Below are positions 38,488 to 48,574 of a DNA stretch of 64,000 bases, piece by piece. The position numbers and the translations under genes are program-made. The notes below the pieces were generated by a model. That model did no database searches. It had not been told where the DNA came from and was given only the letters and a program-made list of their open reading frames with translations. Source of the stretch: Legionella sheltonii. Its GTDB lineage: Bacteria; Pseudomonadota; Gammaproteobacteria; Legionellales; Legionellaceae. The stretch lies in contig NZ_JAPHOQ010000004.1 of NCBI RefSeq assembly GCF_026191355.1, positions 62,001-126,000 on the forward strand, read 5' to 3'. Numbering within the stretch: the stretch's first letter is position 1; every line of letters starts with the position of its first letter.

Positions 38488-40365
38488 CTATTTTTCACGT
38501 AAATACCAAGGTATTGTAATAACAATCGTGCGGGGATCGCGCTCTAAAAATAATAATGCTCGTAATCCTGGCGCATGAATATTGTGTAATAAGTACTCAT
38601 ACCATTTAGGTTCCACTAACTCAGGTATAATAAGAGCAATGAGTCTATTTTTCCTCTCTTTTCTTACTTTATTCACAAAATTTAATAATGGTTTGTAGAT
38701 ACGACGATATGGTGATCTAATGATTTCCAATTTAGGAACCCTCTTATCCGTCGCTTTAGCTGGTATTTCAATTTTTTTATGCCAAAGCTCCTGCAAGTGT
38801 TCCACATCATCATATCCTGCATCAATATAAACAGCCGTAATATCATCCGAAAGCAACATTCCAAATTGAATTGCTTTTTCTGCAATTAAATCCACACCAT
38901 GTATTGGAATAATGACAACAGGAGGTTTTAATGAAAGGGAGTTTATTTTGATTGGATTTTCAATTTCATGAGCAATGCGTTCATAATGATGTTTAATACG
39001 GTGCATTAGTAACGCAAGCACAGGGGCAAGAATAACAATTATCCAAGCACCTTGGAGAAATTTTGTAAGAATAATAATAAAAAGTGCAATGGCAGTAACT
39101 ACCGCACCCAATGCATTGATAATTAATTTATAACGTACTCTTCGATTTTCCTGACGTAACCAATAGACTACCATCCCAATCTGGGAAAAAAGAAAGGCAC
39201 TAAAGGCACCCACAGCAAATAATGGAATCAGATTATTCGTAATTCCTTTAAAAGCAATAAGAATGATTCCAGAAAAAATGGCCAAAATAATAATTCCGAC
39301 TGAGAACACTAAACGTCTACCACGTTCAGCAAAAAAATGAGGTAAATAATTATCCTCAGCAAGGAATCGACATACCCTCGGAAAAGCTGAAAAACTGGTT
39401 TGCGCTGAATAGGCAAGAACAGTAAAAATACTGGCAATCGAAATATAGTAAAAAACCCCCTTACCTGTAGACGCTTCAACGAGTTGCGACAGTATCGTTC
39501 GATACCCAGGTTTATTCTGATCCATGGCTACAATATGATAAGCTGGGCAAAGATAACCAATGATAATTAAAAATAGAGCGAGCGTGCCAACAATTAGAGT
39601 CAATGTCCATTGTGCATTTCGAACAGTCGGTTTACGAAATAACGGCACGGCATTACTGACTGCTTCTACTCCTGTCATCGCGGTTAAACCATTAGCGAAA
39701 GCAGTTAACAACATCCACAAGGTTAATGTTTCGGTTAAGTTTGTTTGATTTTGTGTTAAGTCTTGTAAAGGTTGTATATGCCCTCCATGAGTCCAGACAT
39801 CTACTAATCCTAGAAACAGAGCGATTAACATACACAACATAAAAACAAATACCGGAACAACTAAAAGTCTTCCCGTTTCACGAATTCCACGTAAATTGAT
39901 TACCGTGAGCATGACTAAAATGGCAAGACACAATGTCAGTGTATAAGGTTGCAAGGCAGGAATTGCCGAAACTATAGCACCAACGCCCGCTGATATACCG
40001 ACGGTGACATTTAATAAATAATCAAGTATCAAGGAAATCGCTGCTCCAACACCATATTTTTTACCTAAATTGTCACTGGCAACAATGTAAGCCCCTCCTC
40101 CTTGGGGATACGCCGCTGTTGTCTGTAAATATGAAAAATACAAAGACATAAGCACAAGAACGACTAATAGGGAAATAGTAAAAAAATGCTGCAACCCGAT
40201 TACCCCTGCCGGTAATAGAATGGCTAACGCCGCTTCGGGGCCATAAGCTGTTGAAGACAATGCATCTAATCCGAGGGCAGGAACCCCAGTGAATACCGAC
40301 AGCTCTTGCCTTTTCCTGGATCTTAAAGAGAGAGGTTTTCCTAAGATTTTATCTATTATTGACAT
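38488..40365 (-). CDS. APC-superfamily permease (amino acid or potassium type)
   Basis: 625 residues, about 12 membrane helices, with the APC start region GLDALSSTAYGPEAALAIL near residue 32 and a roughly 170-residue hydrophilic C-terminal part (from about 455) predicted cytoplasmic. The ALSSTAYG motif and a C-terminal soluble domain are seen in APC transporters of the type sometimes linked to K+ or amino-acid uptake; the substrate is open. The 224-bp upstream gap ends at IS3-family copy 2, so its promoter may be disturbed. Confidence 0.8.
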   Translation of the reverse strand: MSIIDKILGKPLSLRSRKRQELSVFTGVPALGLDALSSTAYGPEAALAILLPAGVIGLQHFFTISLLVVLVLMSLYFSYLQTTAAYPQGGGAYIVASDNLGKKYGVGAAISLILDYLLNVTVGISAGVGAIVSAIPALQPYTLTLCLAILVMLTVINLRGIRETGRLLVVPVFVFMLCMLIALFLGLVDVWTHGGHIQPLQDLTQNQTNLTETLTLWMLLTAFANGLTAMTGVEAVSNAVPLFRKPTVRNAQWTLTLIVGTLALFLIIIGYLCPAYHIVAMDQNKPGYRTILSQLVEASTGKGVFYYISIASIFTVLAYSAQTSFSAFPRVCRFLAEDNYLPHFFAERGRRLVFSVGIIILAIFSGIILIAFKGITNNLIPLFAVGAFSAFLFSQIGMVVYWLRQENRRVRYKLIINALGAVVTAIALFIIILTKFLQGAWIIVILAPVLALLMHRIKHHYERIAHEIENPIKINSLSLKPPVVIIPIHGVDLIAEKAIQFGMLLSDDITAVYIDAGYDDVEHLQELWHKKIEIPAKATDKRVPKLEIIRSPYRRIYKPLLNFVNKVRKERKNRLIALIIPELVEPKWYEYLLHNIHAPGLRALLFLERDPRTIVITIPWYLREK

Positions 40366-40665
40366 GTCCCTATAGCCTCAGAATTTTTCATCTATTGTAG
40401 CTATTCAAAAAAACTTAATAAAGATATCTTCATCCAAGCAATCCGTAAGCATTTGTTCATAAAATACAAAAAAATGAAACCATTGATTTTGTTGTCAATG
40501 ATTAAAAAGCACTACAATTCGACTTCAAATTTCATTTAGGTAATGATTACGATATATCCCGATTCTCAGCAATTTCGATCTAGACGAGGTGATATAGGCG
40601 CGGTTTTTTGGACGAAAAAAGGTAATTTTTAAGAGCTATTCTTCTAAGTAACAGAGGAGAATAGA

Positions 40666-40959
40666 ATGAGCAAAAAAAGAAACTATTACACGGCATCAAA
40701 AAAATCAAAGATAGCAGTTGCGGCAATTGAAGGAAAATTGACTCAGGCTCAACTGACCAGCGAATACGGTGTGCATCCTACCCAAATTAAAGCATGGAAG
40801 CAAACAGCATTGCAGGCTATTTCAGATGCTTTTTCCAATTCTCATGATAAGGATAAAAAAGAGCAAGCCGAGCTTGTTGGTGCTTTGTATGAGGAAATTG
40901 GTCGACTTCAAGCCCAATTATCATGGTTAAAAAAAAAGACTGCCACTGAGCTTGGATGA
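40666..40959 (+). CDS. IS3-family transposase OrfA (copy 2)
   Basis: Identical in sequence to the 97-residue OrfA of copy 1, with helix-turn-helix and leucine-zipper-like tail. The nine-A run lies at 40929-40937. Confidence 0.93.
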   Translation: MSKKRNYYTASKKSKIAVAAIEGKLTQAQLTSEYGVHPTQIKAWKQTALQAISDAFSNSHDKDKKEQAELVGALYEEIGRLQAQLSWLKKKTATELG

Positions 40960-41797
40960 AAAGCGTAAGCTGATTGATAGCAACGCTGAAATATCAATCC
41001 GAGAACAATGCATGCTACTCGGATTGAGTATTTCCAGTTATTATTACAAAGCGTCTCCTATATCAGCAGAGGACGAGCGGCTCATGGCGCTGTTAGACGA
41101 GCATTATCTCCAGTATCCATGTGAAGGTAAAGTGAAGCGCGCACAATGGTTGTCCCTTGAAGTTGGCTATCCTGTTGGTAAACGACGCATCAAGAGACTC
41201 ATGGAGGCTATGGGATTAGAAACCGTCTACCCAAAGCCAAATACAAGCGTTCCCAATAAAGAGCACACCGTGTACCCCTATCTATTACGTGACATCGATA
41301 TCACTAAGCCTAATCAGGTCTGGGCTGCTGATATTACCTACGTGCGTATGAAGGGAGGCCATGTTTACTTGGTTGCCATCATGGACTGGTATAGTCGGTA
41401 TGTGCTTCAATGGGCGGTGTCCCCAACATTAGAAGCAGAATTTTGTGTAGAGGCGCTAAAAAACGCGTTATTACAGGGGCGGTGTGATATTTTTAATACC
41501 GATCAGGGTGCTCAGTTCACGTCTAATGATTGGATCAATACCTTGAAGGCCCACAAAATCTCTATCAGTATGGATGGGCGCGGCCGATACCTCGATAATA
41601 TTTTCATAGAACGTTTATGGCGCAGTGTTAAGCAAGAAAAACTCTATCGGTATGATTTCGAAACAATCGAAGAGATAGAGCTGGAATTAGCTGAGTATTT
41701 TGAATATTATAACAACCGAAGACTCCATCAGTCTTTTGGATATTTAACACCAGCTCAAGTGTATTTCGGACACCCTAGTACGGTTTCTAAAACATAG
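40952..41797 (+). CDS. IS3-family transposase OrfB (copy 2)
   Basis: Identical to the 281-residue DDE-domain OrfB of copy 1. It is open in the +1 frame relative to OrfA and has a TTG as the only close start, so it is probably made as an OrfAB fusion. Confidence 0.93.
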   Translation: MDEKRKLIDSNAEISIREQCMLLGLSISSYYYKASPISAEDERLMALLDEHYLQYPCEGKVKRAQWLSLEVGYPVGKRRIKRLMEAMGLETVYPKPNTSVPNKEHTVYPYLLRDIDITKPNQVWAADITYVRMKGGHVYLVAIMDWYSRYVLQWAVSPTLEAEFCVEALKNALLQGRCDIFNTDQGAQFTSNDWINTLKAHKISISMDGRGRYLDNIFIERLWRSVKQEKLYRYDFETIEEIELELAEYFEYYNNRRLHQSFGYLTPAQVYFGHPSTVSKT

Positions 41798-41808
41798 TTC
41801 GGTGTGTC

Positions 41809-41886
41809 ATGGCTTACCCACAGGGTCCACAGGCCTATCCGAGACGATGAAGGCTCTACTGGCCTATGGACTTGTGGATAAGCCAT
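41809..41886. repeat. Imperfect palindrome inside the IS3-family element (copy 2)
   Basis: Same hairpin as in copy 1, with a TTATCCACA on the minus strand (41873-41881) in one arm and TTACCCACA in the other. Confidence 0.6.
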
Positions 41887-42003
41887 TCTGTGAGAGCAGG
41901 AGTTAATAAACCAATTCGGAATAGCTCTTATTTTTCCTGAATTTTGTTCCAGATTACCAGACCTAGATTAAGGAGGAGTAGTAGAAAAATTTAAAAATTG
42001 CGG

Positions 42004-42756
42004 CTACAGTTGCCGACGATAAAACTCGCTTGCATTAGTTAATAAAATTTTTTTAGCCATGTGATCATCAAATGCATCCAAAATAAGAGTAATGTCTTCT
42101 TTTTTGAAAGGCTGTGGCGCACGTGTCGAAGGAAGATCAGTACCAAACATCAAAGCGTCAGGATTAATAGAAGCAATCATTTTTAAAATTTTAGCCACAT
42201 CAAAATCAACTCGCCCAAATCCAGATGCTTTGACTTTGACTCCTTGTTCTACAAGCCTAAATAATCCAGAAAGTCCTTTCTTGGACAGCCCCATATGGTC
42301 AATACTCAAAGCAGGTAAACAAAGCAAGCGATCGGTTAATCCAGTAAGCTCTGTAGAATCAATATATAATTCAACATGCCAGTGAGCAATCTCATAAACT
42401 CGATGCGCCATGTCCCTTAAATGCTCGATTGTTTCTGAACCACCACGTTTAAGATTAAATCGTATACCGCGAATCCCTTGGTGATTTAATTCAATAATTT
42501 GCTCATCGCTTACTGACGCAGGTAATTGAGTCACTCCAACAAAATTTGGACCTAAGGTTTGCAAAGCATTAACGAGATAGGTTTGGTCAAACGCTTGAAA
42601 AGAGCCTGATACAACTACCCCGCCAACAATATGCAACGGTTTTGCAATTTCAAGGTAATCAGTAACAGTAAATTCACTAGGTAGATAGGATTGGTTAGCA
42701 ACCAAGGGAAAACGATAATCGATAATATGGAAATGTGCATCAAATACGTTAATCAT
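42004..42756 (-). CDS. Amidohydrolase-family metal-dependent hydrolase
   Basis: 250 residues, TIM-barrel amidohydrolase of the PF04909 type. The HxH metal ligands are in FDAHFHIID at the N-terminus, a His in SIDHMGL near residue 154, and the terminal metal Asp in MFGTDLPST near residue 209. Members hydrolyse lactones or decarboxylate; the substrate is not evident. It lies just downstream of IS3-family copy 2 on the opposite strand and its 3' end is not damaged. Confidence 0.82.
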   Translation of the reverse strand: MINVFDAHFHIIDYRFPLVANQSYLPSEFTVTDYLEIAKPLHIVGGVVVSGSFQAFDQTYLVNALQTLGPNFVGVTQLPASVSDEQIIELNHQGIRGIRFNLKRGGSETIEHLRDMAHRVYEIAHWHVELYIDSTELTGLTDRLLCLPALSIDHMGLSKKGLSGLFRLVEQGVKVKASGFGRVDFDVAKILKMIASINPDALMFGTDLPSTRAPQPFKKEDITLILDAFDDHMAKKILLTNASEFYRRQL

Positions 42757-42880
42757 TGATGTTCCATTTTGGGAATAATCTTTAATTTAGTTTAACCTTT
42801 TGTACGTAATAGTCTAGATACTTTGTAGCTCGGAACCAACCCCATCACAAAGTCCTAGCTCTCGCAATACCACACCCTAA

Positions 42881-45646
42881 TTACGCAAAACGTTTAACAA
42901 ACTCCTCTTCTGCAACAGGAACCTCCACTGGCAATTGAGGTTTCGCTTTTTCAGCAAAAAATCGGTGGTTTTTCGCATCGGAGTTCATAGAGGACCAAGT
43001 ATCTTCTTTGACCGATTCCATCAAACTCGGAGTATCCCTATATCCACCCAAACAATATGTATCCCATTGACCATCGAGTTCCATTTCAATAAAACAATGA
43101 TCCGGGTTGCCTACAATAGAAACAGGAACTTTAGGATACAAACGTTTCATTTCCTCTTTAAAGGCAATAGCTCTTAGACGACAACTTCCTACAGCCAATC
43201 CTCTGGCCTCATCAAGATATTCATTGCCATTATGAACTTTGGTATCTCTTAACTTTCCATGATCTTTACCAAACTTAAGGTACTTCATTAATAAGCGATG
43301 TATCTCTTGATGCTCTCGATGAGCGGTTAATGTATTAAAAACAGGATGTGCTCGATACTGCTTGGGCATGCGTAACAAAAAATTTATCTTGGCTTCCTTA
43401 GGCTCTGTAGTTGGTTTCAGTAAGCGAATGTAATGCAAACGATTTTCCTTAGAATACTTTATTTCAAAATCATCTTTTTTTAATCCGTTAATGGCAATAT
43501 CTAATAAGGTTTCACCAGGATACACCGAAGGCAATGGTTGCCAATTAGAAGTCAAACTTAATCTTTTTTTTCCTTTTAAGAGAACGAGATTTGCTTCATC
43601 CTTCCTTTTTTTGATGAGCTCTTCACTTAATCCCTCAGGGTGAAACTCATAGTCACAATCTGTCAGATTTTCAGTGGCATTCATTCCTACTAATTCATAA
43701 TATTGGAATGGAGAAGATGGGTTTTCGTTAATCACCAAATCGGAATAGACTTCATCACGATAATACTTAGTGGAAGGTGTAAAAGTCAGTAAATCAACGG
43801 GCTTAAATATTGGCTTTCTATGTCGTGGTTGCGTCACAAAAGCCTTAGTATCAACACCACTTTGATATGTTTTATGCTTTATATCGTTTAACGTAGCAAT
43901 TCGCTTTTTCAGTTTTTGCAATTTAAGTTGTTCATTTTCATCCTGAGTATTTGCTAGTTCAATATCAATCAATGCAAGCTTTGTTTGATTCAAATGATAC
44001 TCATCCTGTTTTGAAGAAAATATTGACGCGACATTAAGATGAGTTTCAATGGATTGATGATCATCTGCTAGTTCTTGACACACTTTATAATCAAGAAAGT
44101 GGACTTGGGCAGTATTCAGCTGCTGATACTCTGCTTGCTTAAGCACGGCAGCGCGTGTTGCCGGTTTTAATTTAGAAGCCAGCAAATCATCAAAATCCTC
44201 TCCATTAATCGCACTTTTTAAGGACTCTTTGTTCATTTTGACTAATTGGCCATTTTCCCAGGTATATAAAGCATGTCCTTTGGCAACTAATTGGTTCATA
44301 TACTGTAACAACTGTGCACGTTTATCTGTTGGCCAGATGGAAAAAGACCAATCAGAAAAAATATAAATCTGCCCTGTAGGCAATGGTTCTTGCACTACTT
44401 CTGCTGGAATTTCTTCTTGAGATGTGATTGCAGGATGCGTTTTTAGCTTTTCTACTGCGCCCCGGATATCCCCATCAAAAATACCCTGAGTACGCGCAAA
44501 TGCCCGTATATTGGTATAAGAAGTAGACGGGAACCATTCCCCCAAGAAACCTGTCTTTTTTTGCAAGGCAGGAAGTAACGTTGCAATGAGCTCTAGCGCA
44601 ATATCAACCTGTAATTCAACAGAGTAGCCTTGATATTTGGGATTACGAAAAGACAAAAGACGCTTTTTTAAATCACTCGCTTTGTCTCTGTCAGCCTGAT
44701 TGAGCCACCATTTGGACTCAATGCGCTGAATTTCTTTATCTACCGCAGCTAATAAGGTGCTCATCAATTTTTTGCCTGATGCGGGTAAAATTTGTAATTT
44801 AAATGGGGGTATCCACTGTTCTTGTGCTGCAACCATCTCTTCAAAATCATCGAACTGCTCCGGTGATTCTTTTTCAGGTCGCGTTTTACTTTTTGTTGCT
44901 TCGCGAAGACCTGCTTCCAAAGTTTTGGGTAAAACATATCGTCCTCTGTGTACCAGATCGGGATTAACCTGATTTAACACTTGCATTACGTTACTTGAAC
45001 AAAAGGTTGCATCCGAAGGAGCAAGATGTTCTCTGTCGTGTTGATCCTGCTGATTTGACCATTGAAACAACGATTTGAGCACGTCCCAGAAACTGGTTCG
45101 GCTTTTTCCTTGCTCATGAAATCGTTGTGTTACTTTAACCTGTTGCTGATAAGCACTTAAAAATTGTTGCCGTTGTTTCGTGTCGGTATGCTTAAATACT
45201 AAAAGGCTTGAATTCACTACCGGAAGAATTTCTGCCTGTCCTGAGGCACGCCAAAATACAAGCACTAACTGAATCAGTCTCTCTTTATTCTCTTTGGATG
45301 CTGCGAGGAATTGTTCAATTAATTTTTCAGGATCCTCACTGCCAGTCATCTTAGCAGCCAATTGCCTCATCCACATGGTACCGGATGAAAAGGCTTCCTT
45401 GATTTGGATTGAAGTGAATTCTTTATCACAATACTTTAAAAGGAGCGTGGTTAATTCCTCTATGGTTTTTTCTTGAAGTTTTGCCCTAAAAGTTTCAGTG
45501 GGTACTGATAGCTGCCGTTCGTAATTATGACAAATGACACCATATTTATTTCTATCGGTACAAACAAAGACGGTAACTACTTCTCTATGACCATGTTTGT
45601 TGCCCGGGGTCGTGAGCTGAAAGATCCCCACGAAATTACCAAACAC
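42881..45646 (-). pseudogene. Large protein with C-terminal transglutaminase-like triad, 5' end removed by IS10-type element
   Basis: 911 codons of an original 945-codon gene, plus 10 codons read from the element. No family is recognised for most of it. Residues about 540-600 hold charged helices (EDEN/KKR-rich). Near the C-terminus Cys822 (LAVGSCRLRA), His850 (GNPDHCFIEM) and Asp862 (GQWDTYC) occur in the spacing and order of transglutaminase/papain-like domains. The frame starts at a GTG (45646) with AGGAG seven bases upstream, inside the transposase gene end, so a shortened protein could still be made. Its lost 5' end is at 46913-47022. It may be a secreted effector; this is inference. Confidence 0.7.
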
Positions 45647-46912
45647 GGTTAAGCTCCTGTTCTATAATCTCTTGTAAGGTTCTAGGGTCAGGGGCTAAGG
45701 AACAGAGCTGATTATGCTCAATCATAAGCTTACCCAGGGTAAAATAAGAGAATATTTTCTTATCTTTGACCGTATTGGCTTGGAAGTATTGTTGTTTATT
45801 TTGACTATGTGCAATTACTCCAATAACCCAATAAGTAATTTGCACAATAGCAGCAAGAAGCATTTTTACTCCCCATCTATCTACTGAATGAGTACGCACA
45901 TAACGTCCTGCTAGTCCGAATTGATGACTTTTAACATCTCTAAACGATTCTTCTATTTGCATTCTTTTAAAATAGAGATTGATAATATCAGTAGGCCCTA
46001 CATCCAATGGTAAATTAGTAGCCAAAATCCATGGCTCTTTATTAGCTTGACTATAACTTCCATTAGACAGTGTCGAGGTGGTTTTTCCTCGTGATGTCTT
46101 TACCTTTCTTCCCTTAGGCTTACGATAGGTTGTAACCACCCTACAAGGTCTTGTATGCTCTTTGGTTAATAGAGCATGCTCATAATGTGTCGTTTTAGAT
46201 TTAATATCAGGGATTAGTTCTTTAATGAGTTTCCATCCCAGTTCTTCGGATAATTGTACCGATTTAACTCCTCTTACACGACTTAGCCAATACCAGCCCA
46301 GCGCTTCTATTTCTTTAAACCATTCTTCATAAAAACCGGCATCCATGATTACGATTACTCGACGATTTTTGGGCAAACAAAGACTCAACTCTTTTAAAAA
46401 GTCCTTAGCTCGTCCTTTTGTTTCGGTATCTCTATACACTTCTCGATAAAGAGGAAGACTTCTACCTTTTAACGCTATTTCTGCACTGAGCATTTGAATT
46501 TCTCGGTCGTCTTTTAAGCAGCAAATATCTACAATCAAAGGTAAGGTTGTATCTTGCGAGATGTAAGTAAAAACAAAGCTTGATAACCCTTGATAAATGG
46601 AAAAAAGTTCATTATGCAGTGCCTTATTGCCTTCCAGCCTATCAACTTTCTTTATCTTATTTTTTAATTTTGCATCTCCAGGCAAGTTCCTCCCTAATTC
46701 ACTTAATGAAAGGTTTTGGCTATGTCTTAAGCCTGATGCTACATCCATTACTGCATTCAATCGTGATATATGAATTTCAGGACATGATTCTGTAAGCGAA
46801 TTATAAAGATAGGTTTCTACAGCTAACATTTTAATTTCCATGAGTCTTAATGACGCTCATTTGATCATGAGACGCTCTTTATTTCAACTCATAATTCGTG
46901 GGGATAGATCAG
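45617..46912 (-). mobile_element. IS10-type (IS4 family) insertion sequence, about 1296 bp
   Basis: One transposase gene between ends that form an inverted repeat: CTGAAAGATCCCCACGAA (45617-45634) faces CTGATCTATCCCCACGAA on the other strand (46912-46895). These resemble IS10 ends, which begin CTGA and contain GATCCCC. The flanking direct repeat is GTCGTGAG (8 bp), or 9 bp GGTCGTGAG if the terminal G of the right end is assigned to the target. IS10 relatives usually make 9 bp. The element lies in the 945-codon gene, in the same orientation as it. Confidence 0.92.
45636..46841 (-). CDS. IS4-family (IS10-like) transposase
   Basis: 401-residue DDE transposase like that of IS10. The shared patterns are SELGRNLPG with KIKKVDRLEGN (N-terminal), VIMDAGFYEEW with the second catalytic Asp, GWYWLSRVRG, and KEPWILATNLP followed by YFKRMQIEESFRDVKS, which holds the catalytic Glu of the YREK-type signature. 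The stop TAA (45638-45636) lies inside the left terminal repeat. The first ATG at 46841 has no strong ribosome binding site. MLAVETYL, beginning at 46829, matches IS10 better. Confidence 0.94.
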   Translation of the reverse strand: MEIKMLAVETYLYNSLTESCPEIHISRLNAVMDVASGLRHSQNLSLSELGRNLPGDAKLKNKIKKVDRLEGNKALHNELFSIYQGLSSFVFTYISQDTTLPLIVDICCLKDDREIQMLSAEIALKGRSLPLYREVYRDTETKGRAKDFLKELSLCLPKNRRVIVIMDAGFYEEWFKEIEALGWYWLSRVRGVKSVQLSEELGWKLIKELIPDIKSKTTHYEHALLTKEHTRPCRVVTTYRKPKGRKVKTSRGKTTSTLSNGSYSQANKEPWILATNLPLDVGPTDIINLYFKRMQIEESFRDVKSHQFGLAGRYVRTHSVDRWGVKMLLAAIVQITYWVIGVIAHSQNKQQYFQANTVKDKKIFSYFTLGKLMIEHNQLCSLAPDPRTLQEIIEQELNRVW

Positions 46913-47022
46913 GTCGTGAGGGATTGAGCGGCCTGTTTTAAACGTATAAAAGGTTTACTGCTATTGGAGACCACAAACACAATATCGCCTGGCTCAATAG
47001 CGCAATCCTGCATCACTAACAT
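46913..47022 (-). pseudogene. Detached 5' end of the transglutaminase-like gene
   Basis: The ATG at 47022 has TAGGAGAG at good spacing and reads MLVMQDCAIEPGDIVFVVS onwards to QAAQSLT before the IS10-type element begins. Removing the element and one target copy joins this in frame to LTTPGNKHGHREVVTVF, giving 945 codons. The stretch GDIVF followed after about 30 residues by HGHREVV recalls the permuted NlpC/P60 (YiiX-like) fold, but this is a weak resemblance. Confidence 0.75.
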
Positions 47023-47046
47023 GACCGCTCTCCTAAGATTTAATTA

Positions 47047-47562
47047 TCAATGATAATGAGTAGTACCACCAAAACCACGAGTTGCTACTGTTATGTTAGA
47101 TTCATGGTGATGGTGATGGTGATGTTGTTGGTAACGACCCTCTTCACAGGTTGCACTGGTTATGATTAATGATGAGAGAATCGCGAGTAGGTCATCATCG
47201 CCGGCCTGCTCCAGCCCTTTGGTAATTTCCTCGATTTTACTCGGTTCAAAATCCAGCTCTTTGAGTCGAGATGCTAAATCCCCTGGTTTAGAAAAAGTAT
47301 GGATACCCACTTCCGCTGCATGCGCTCTGAGTAAAGGTAAATAAGCTTCTTTTTTAGCTTGTAAATCTGATGAGCTAGGTGATGTTCCTTTAATCATATT
47401 ATATCTTCTTACAACGTCATCAATATATCGAATTGCATCCTCATTGCCTTTGAGTTGGCCCTCACTGCTTTTTTGAATTAAGCCTTCATATCGAGTTTGA
47501 AAATCAAATTTGTTTCCTAAGGCATTTTTCACTTCGGGCGTTAACTTTTTTAATGTTGGCAT
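47047..47562 (-). CDS. Unknown 171-residue protein with natural poly-His tract
   Basis: No family recognised. The start has AGGAG at good spacing. Residues 1-145 are helical and charged, with no signal peptide or membrane helix. Near the C-terminus is QQHHHHHHHESN, followed by about 17 more residues ending in HYH. This is natural sequence, not a vector tag, since it runs on in frame. It ends 24 bp before the ATG of the large transglutaminase-like gene, whose ribosome binding site lies in that gap. The pair looks like a two-gene operon; the small protein could be a partner, chaperone or metal-binding subunit. Confidence 0.6.
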   Translation of the reverse strand: MPTLKKLTPEVKNALGNKFDFQTRYEGLIQKSSEGQLKGNEDAIRYIDDVVRRYNMIKGTSPSSSDLQAKKEAYLPLLRAHAAEVGIHTFSKPGDLASRLKELDFEPSKIEEITKGLEQAGDDDLLAILSSLIITSATCEEGRYQQHHHHHHHESNITVATRGFGGTTHYH

Positions 47563-47803
47563 TTTGTCTCCTAGACTAGTTAAATTTCGGGCAGAATACT
47601 ATCATGGGCCGATCAAGCAATCAACTTTCTGATCTCAATTTAATCAGTAGCTTAAGGAACATATTTTGAGGAATGCAAATTCGAAATTTGATTTAGAGAT
47701 GAGGTATATAAAATAAGATGAATGTTTTGATATCTTTTCACACTTGTTATTGAAAGCCACTATTCGATAGAATCACAATATCTTTATTACAGGTTTTTTA
47801 TTA

Positions 47804-48463
47804 ATGATAGAATTTACTTTGATCCAAAAAATATGTATCTGGGCTATTCCCATTTTACTCGCCATTACCCTACATGAAGCGGCTCATGCTTATGTTGCCT
47901 ATCGTTGTGGTGACACGACTGCAAAAATGTTTGGTCGGTTAAGTTTAAATCCTCTTCGACATATTGATCCGATAGGTACAGTATTTATACCTTTATTGGT
48001 TGGTATTTTAACTCAGTTTAACTTTGTAATTGGTTATGCAAAACCTGTCCCCATTAATTGGAACCAATTTCGTCATCCCCGGCGAGATATGATCCTGGTA
48101 ACACTTGCCGGACCTTTTTCAAACCTTTTAATGGCATTTTTATGGGCTGCTTGCGACAAAATCGCTCTTATATTGAATCCCAATACCTCGATGGCTGTAC
48201 TATTTCTTTATGCTACCGCACAAGCCGGCGTATTTATTAATTTGATTTTAACCGCATTAAATATTCTCCCCATTCCACCACTTGATGGCAGTCGAGTAGT
48301 CATGAGTCTTTTACCTCCCAGACAAGCAATTGCCTATGCAAAAATTGAACCTTACGGTTTTTTTATCTTAATCCTTTTAGTATTTACTGGAATTTTAGGT
48401 ATGATATTGACCCCACTGATTAATCTGGGACTAATCATCCTAAGTGCCATTTTTAAAATATGA
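47804..48463 (+). CDS. Site-2-protease-family (M50) membrane metalloprotease
   Basis: 219-residue integral membrane zinc protease. The HExxH zinc motif is in TLHEAAHAYVA (first helix) and the third ligand in NILPIPPLDGSRV (helix near residue 157). It belongs to the short SREBP-like group without PDZ domain, often called YwhC/rhomboid-like M50. Its substrate is unknown. The gene stands alone in front of pdxB with a 111-bp gap. Confidence 0.88.
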   Translation: MIEFTLIQKICIWAIPILLAITLHEAAHAYVAYRCGDTTAKMFGRLSLNPLRHIDPIGTVFIPLLVGILTQFNFVIGYAKPVPINWNQFRHPRRDMILVTLAGPFSNLLMAFLWAACDKIALILNPNTSMAVLFLYATAQAGVFINLILTALNILPIPPLDGSRVVMSLLPPRQAIAYAKIEPYGFFILILLVFTGILGMILTPLINLGLIILSAIFKI

Positions 48464-48574
48464 TGAATAATCGACAAAATTATATCGAGGCAGTGCGATA
48501 CTCATATCCATACTGACTGTTTTTGCAACTAACGAATAAAAAAAGAGGTTGTTTTTTTTGATGCGGAGTAAGCG

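Larger units (their letters stand above)
40590..41970 (+). mobile_element. IS3-family insertion sequence, copy 2 (1381 bp)
   Basis: Same element as at 9970-11350 in the same orientation; I saw no difference on reading both copies. The 3-bp target duplication is AGG (40587-40589 and 41971-41973). It lies between the permease and the amidohydrolase, so no gene is obviously broken. Distance between the copies is 30620 bp. Confidence 0.96.

Noticed and set aside
47105-47125. Seven-histidine run as a vector tag or contamination
   Set aside because: The frame continues about 17 residues past the run, and the gene lies in ordinary chromosome context with its own ribosome binding site.
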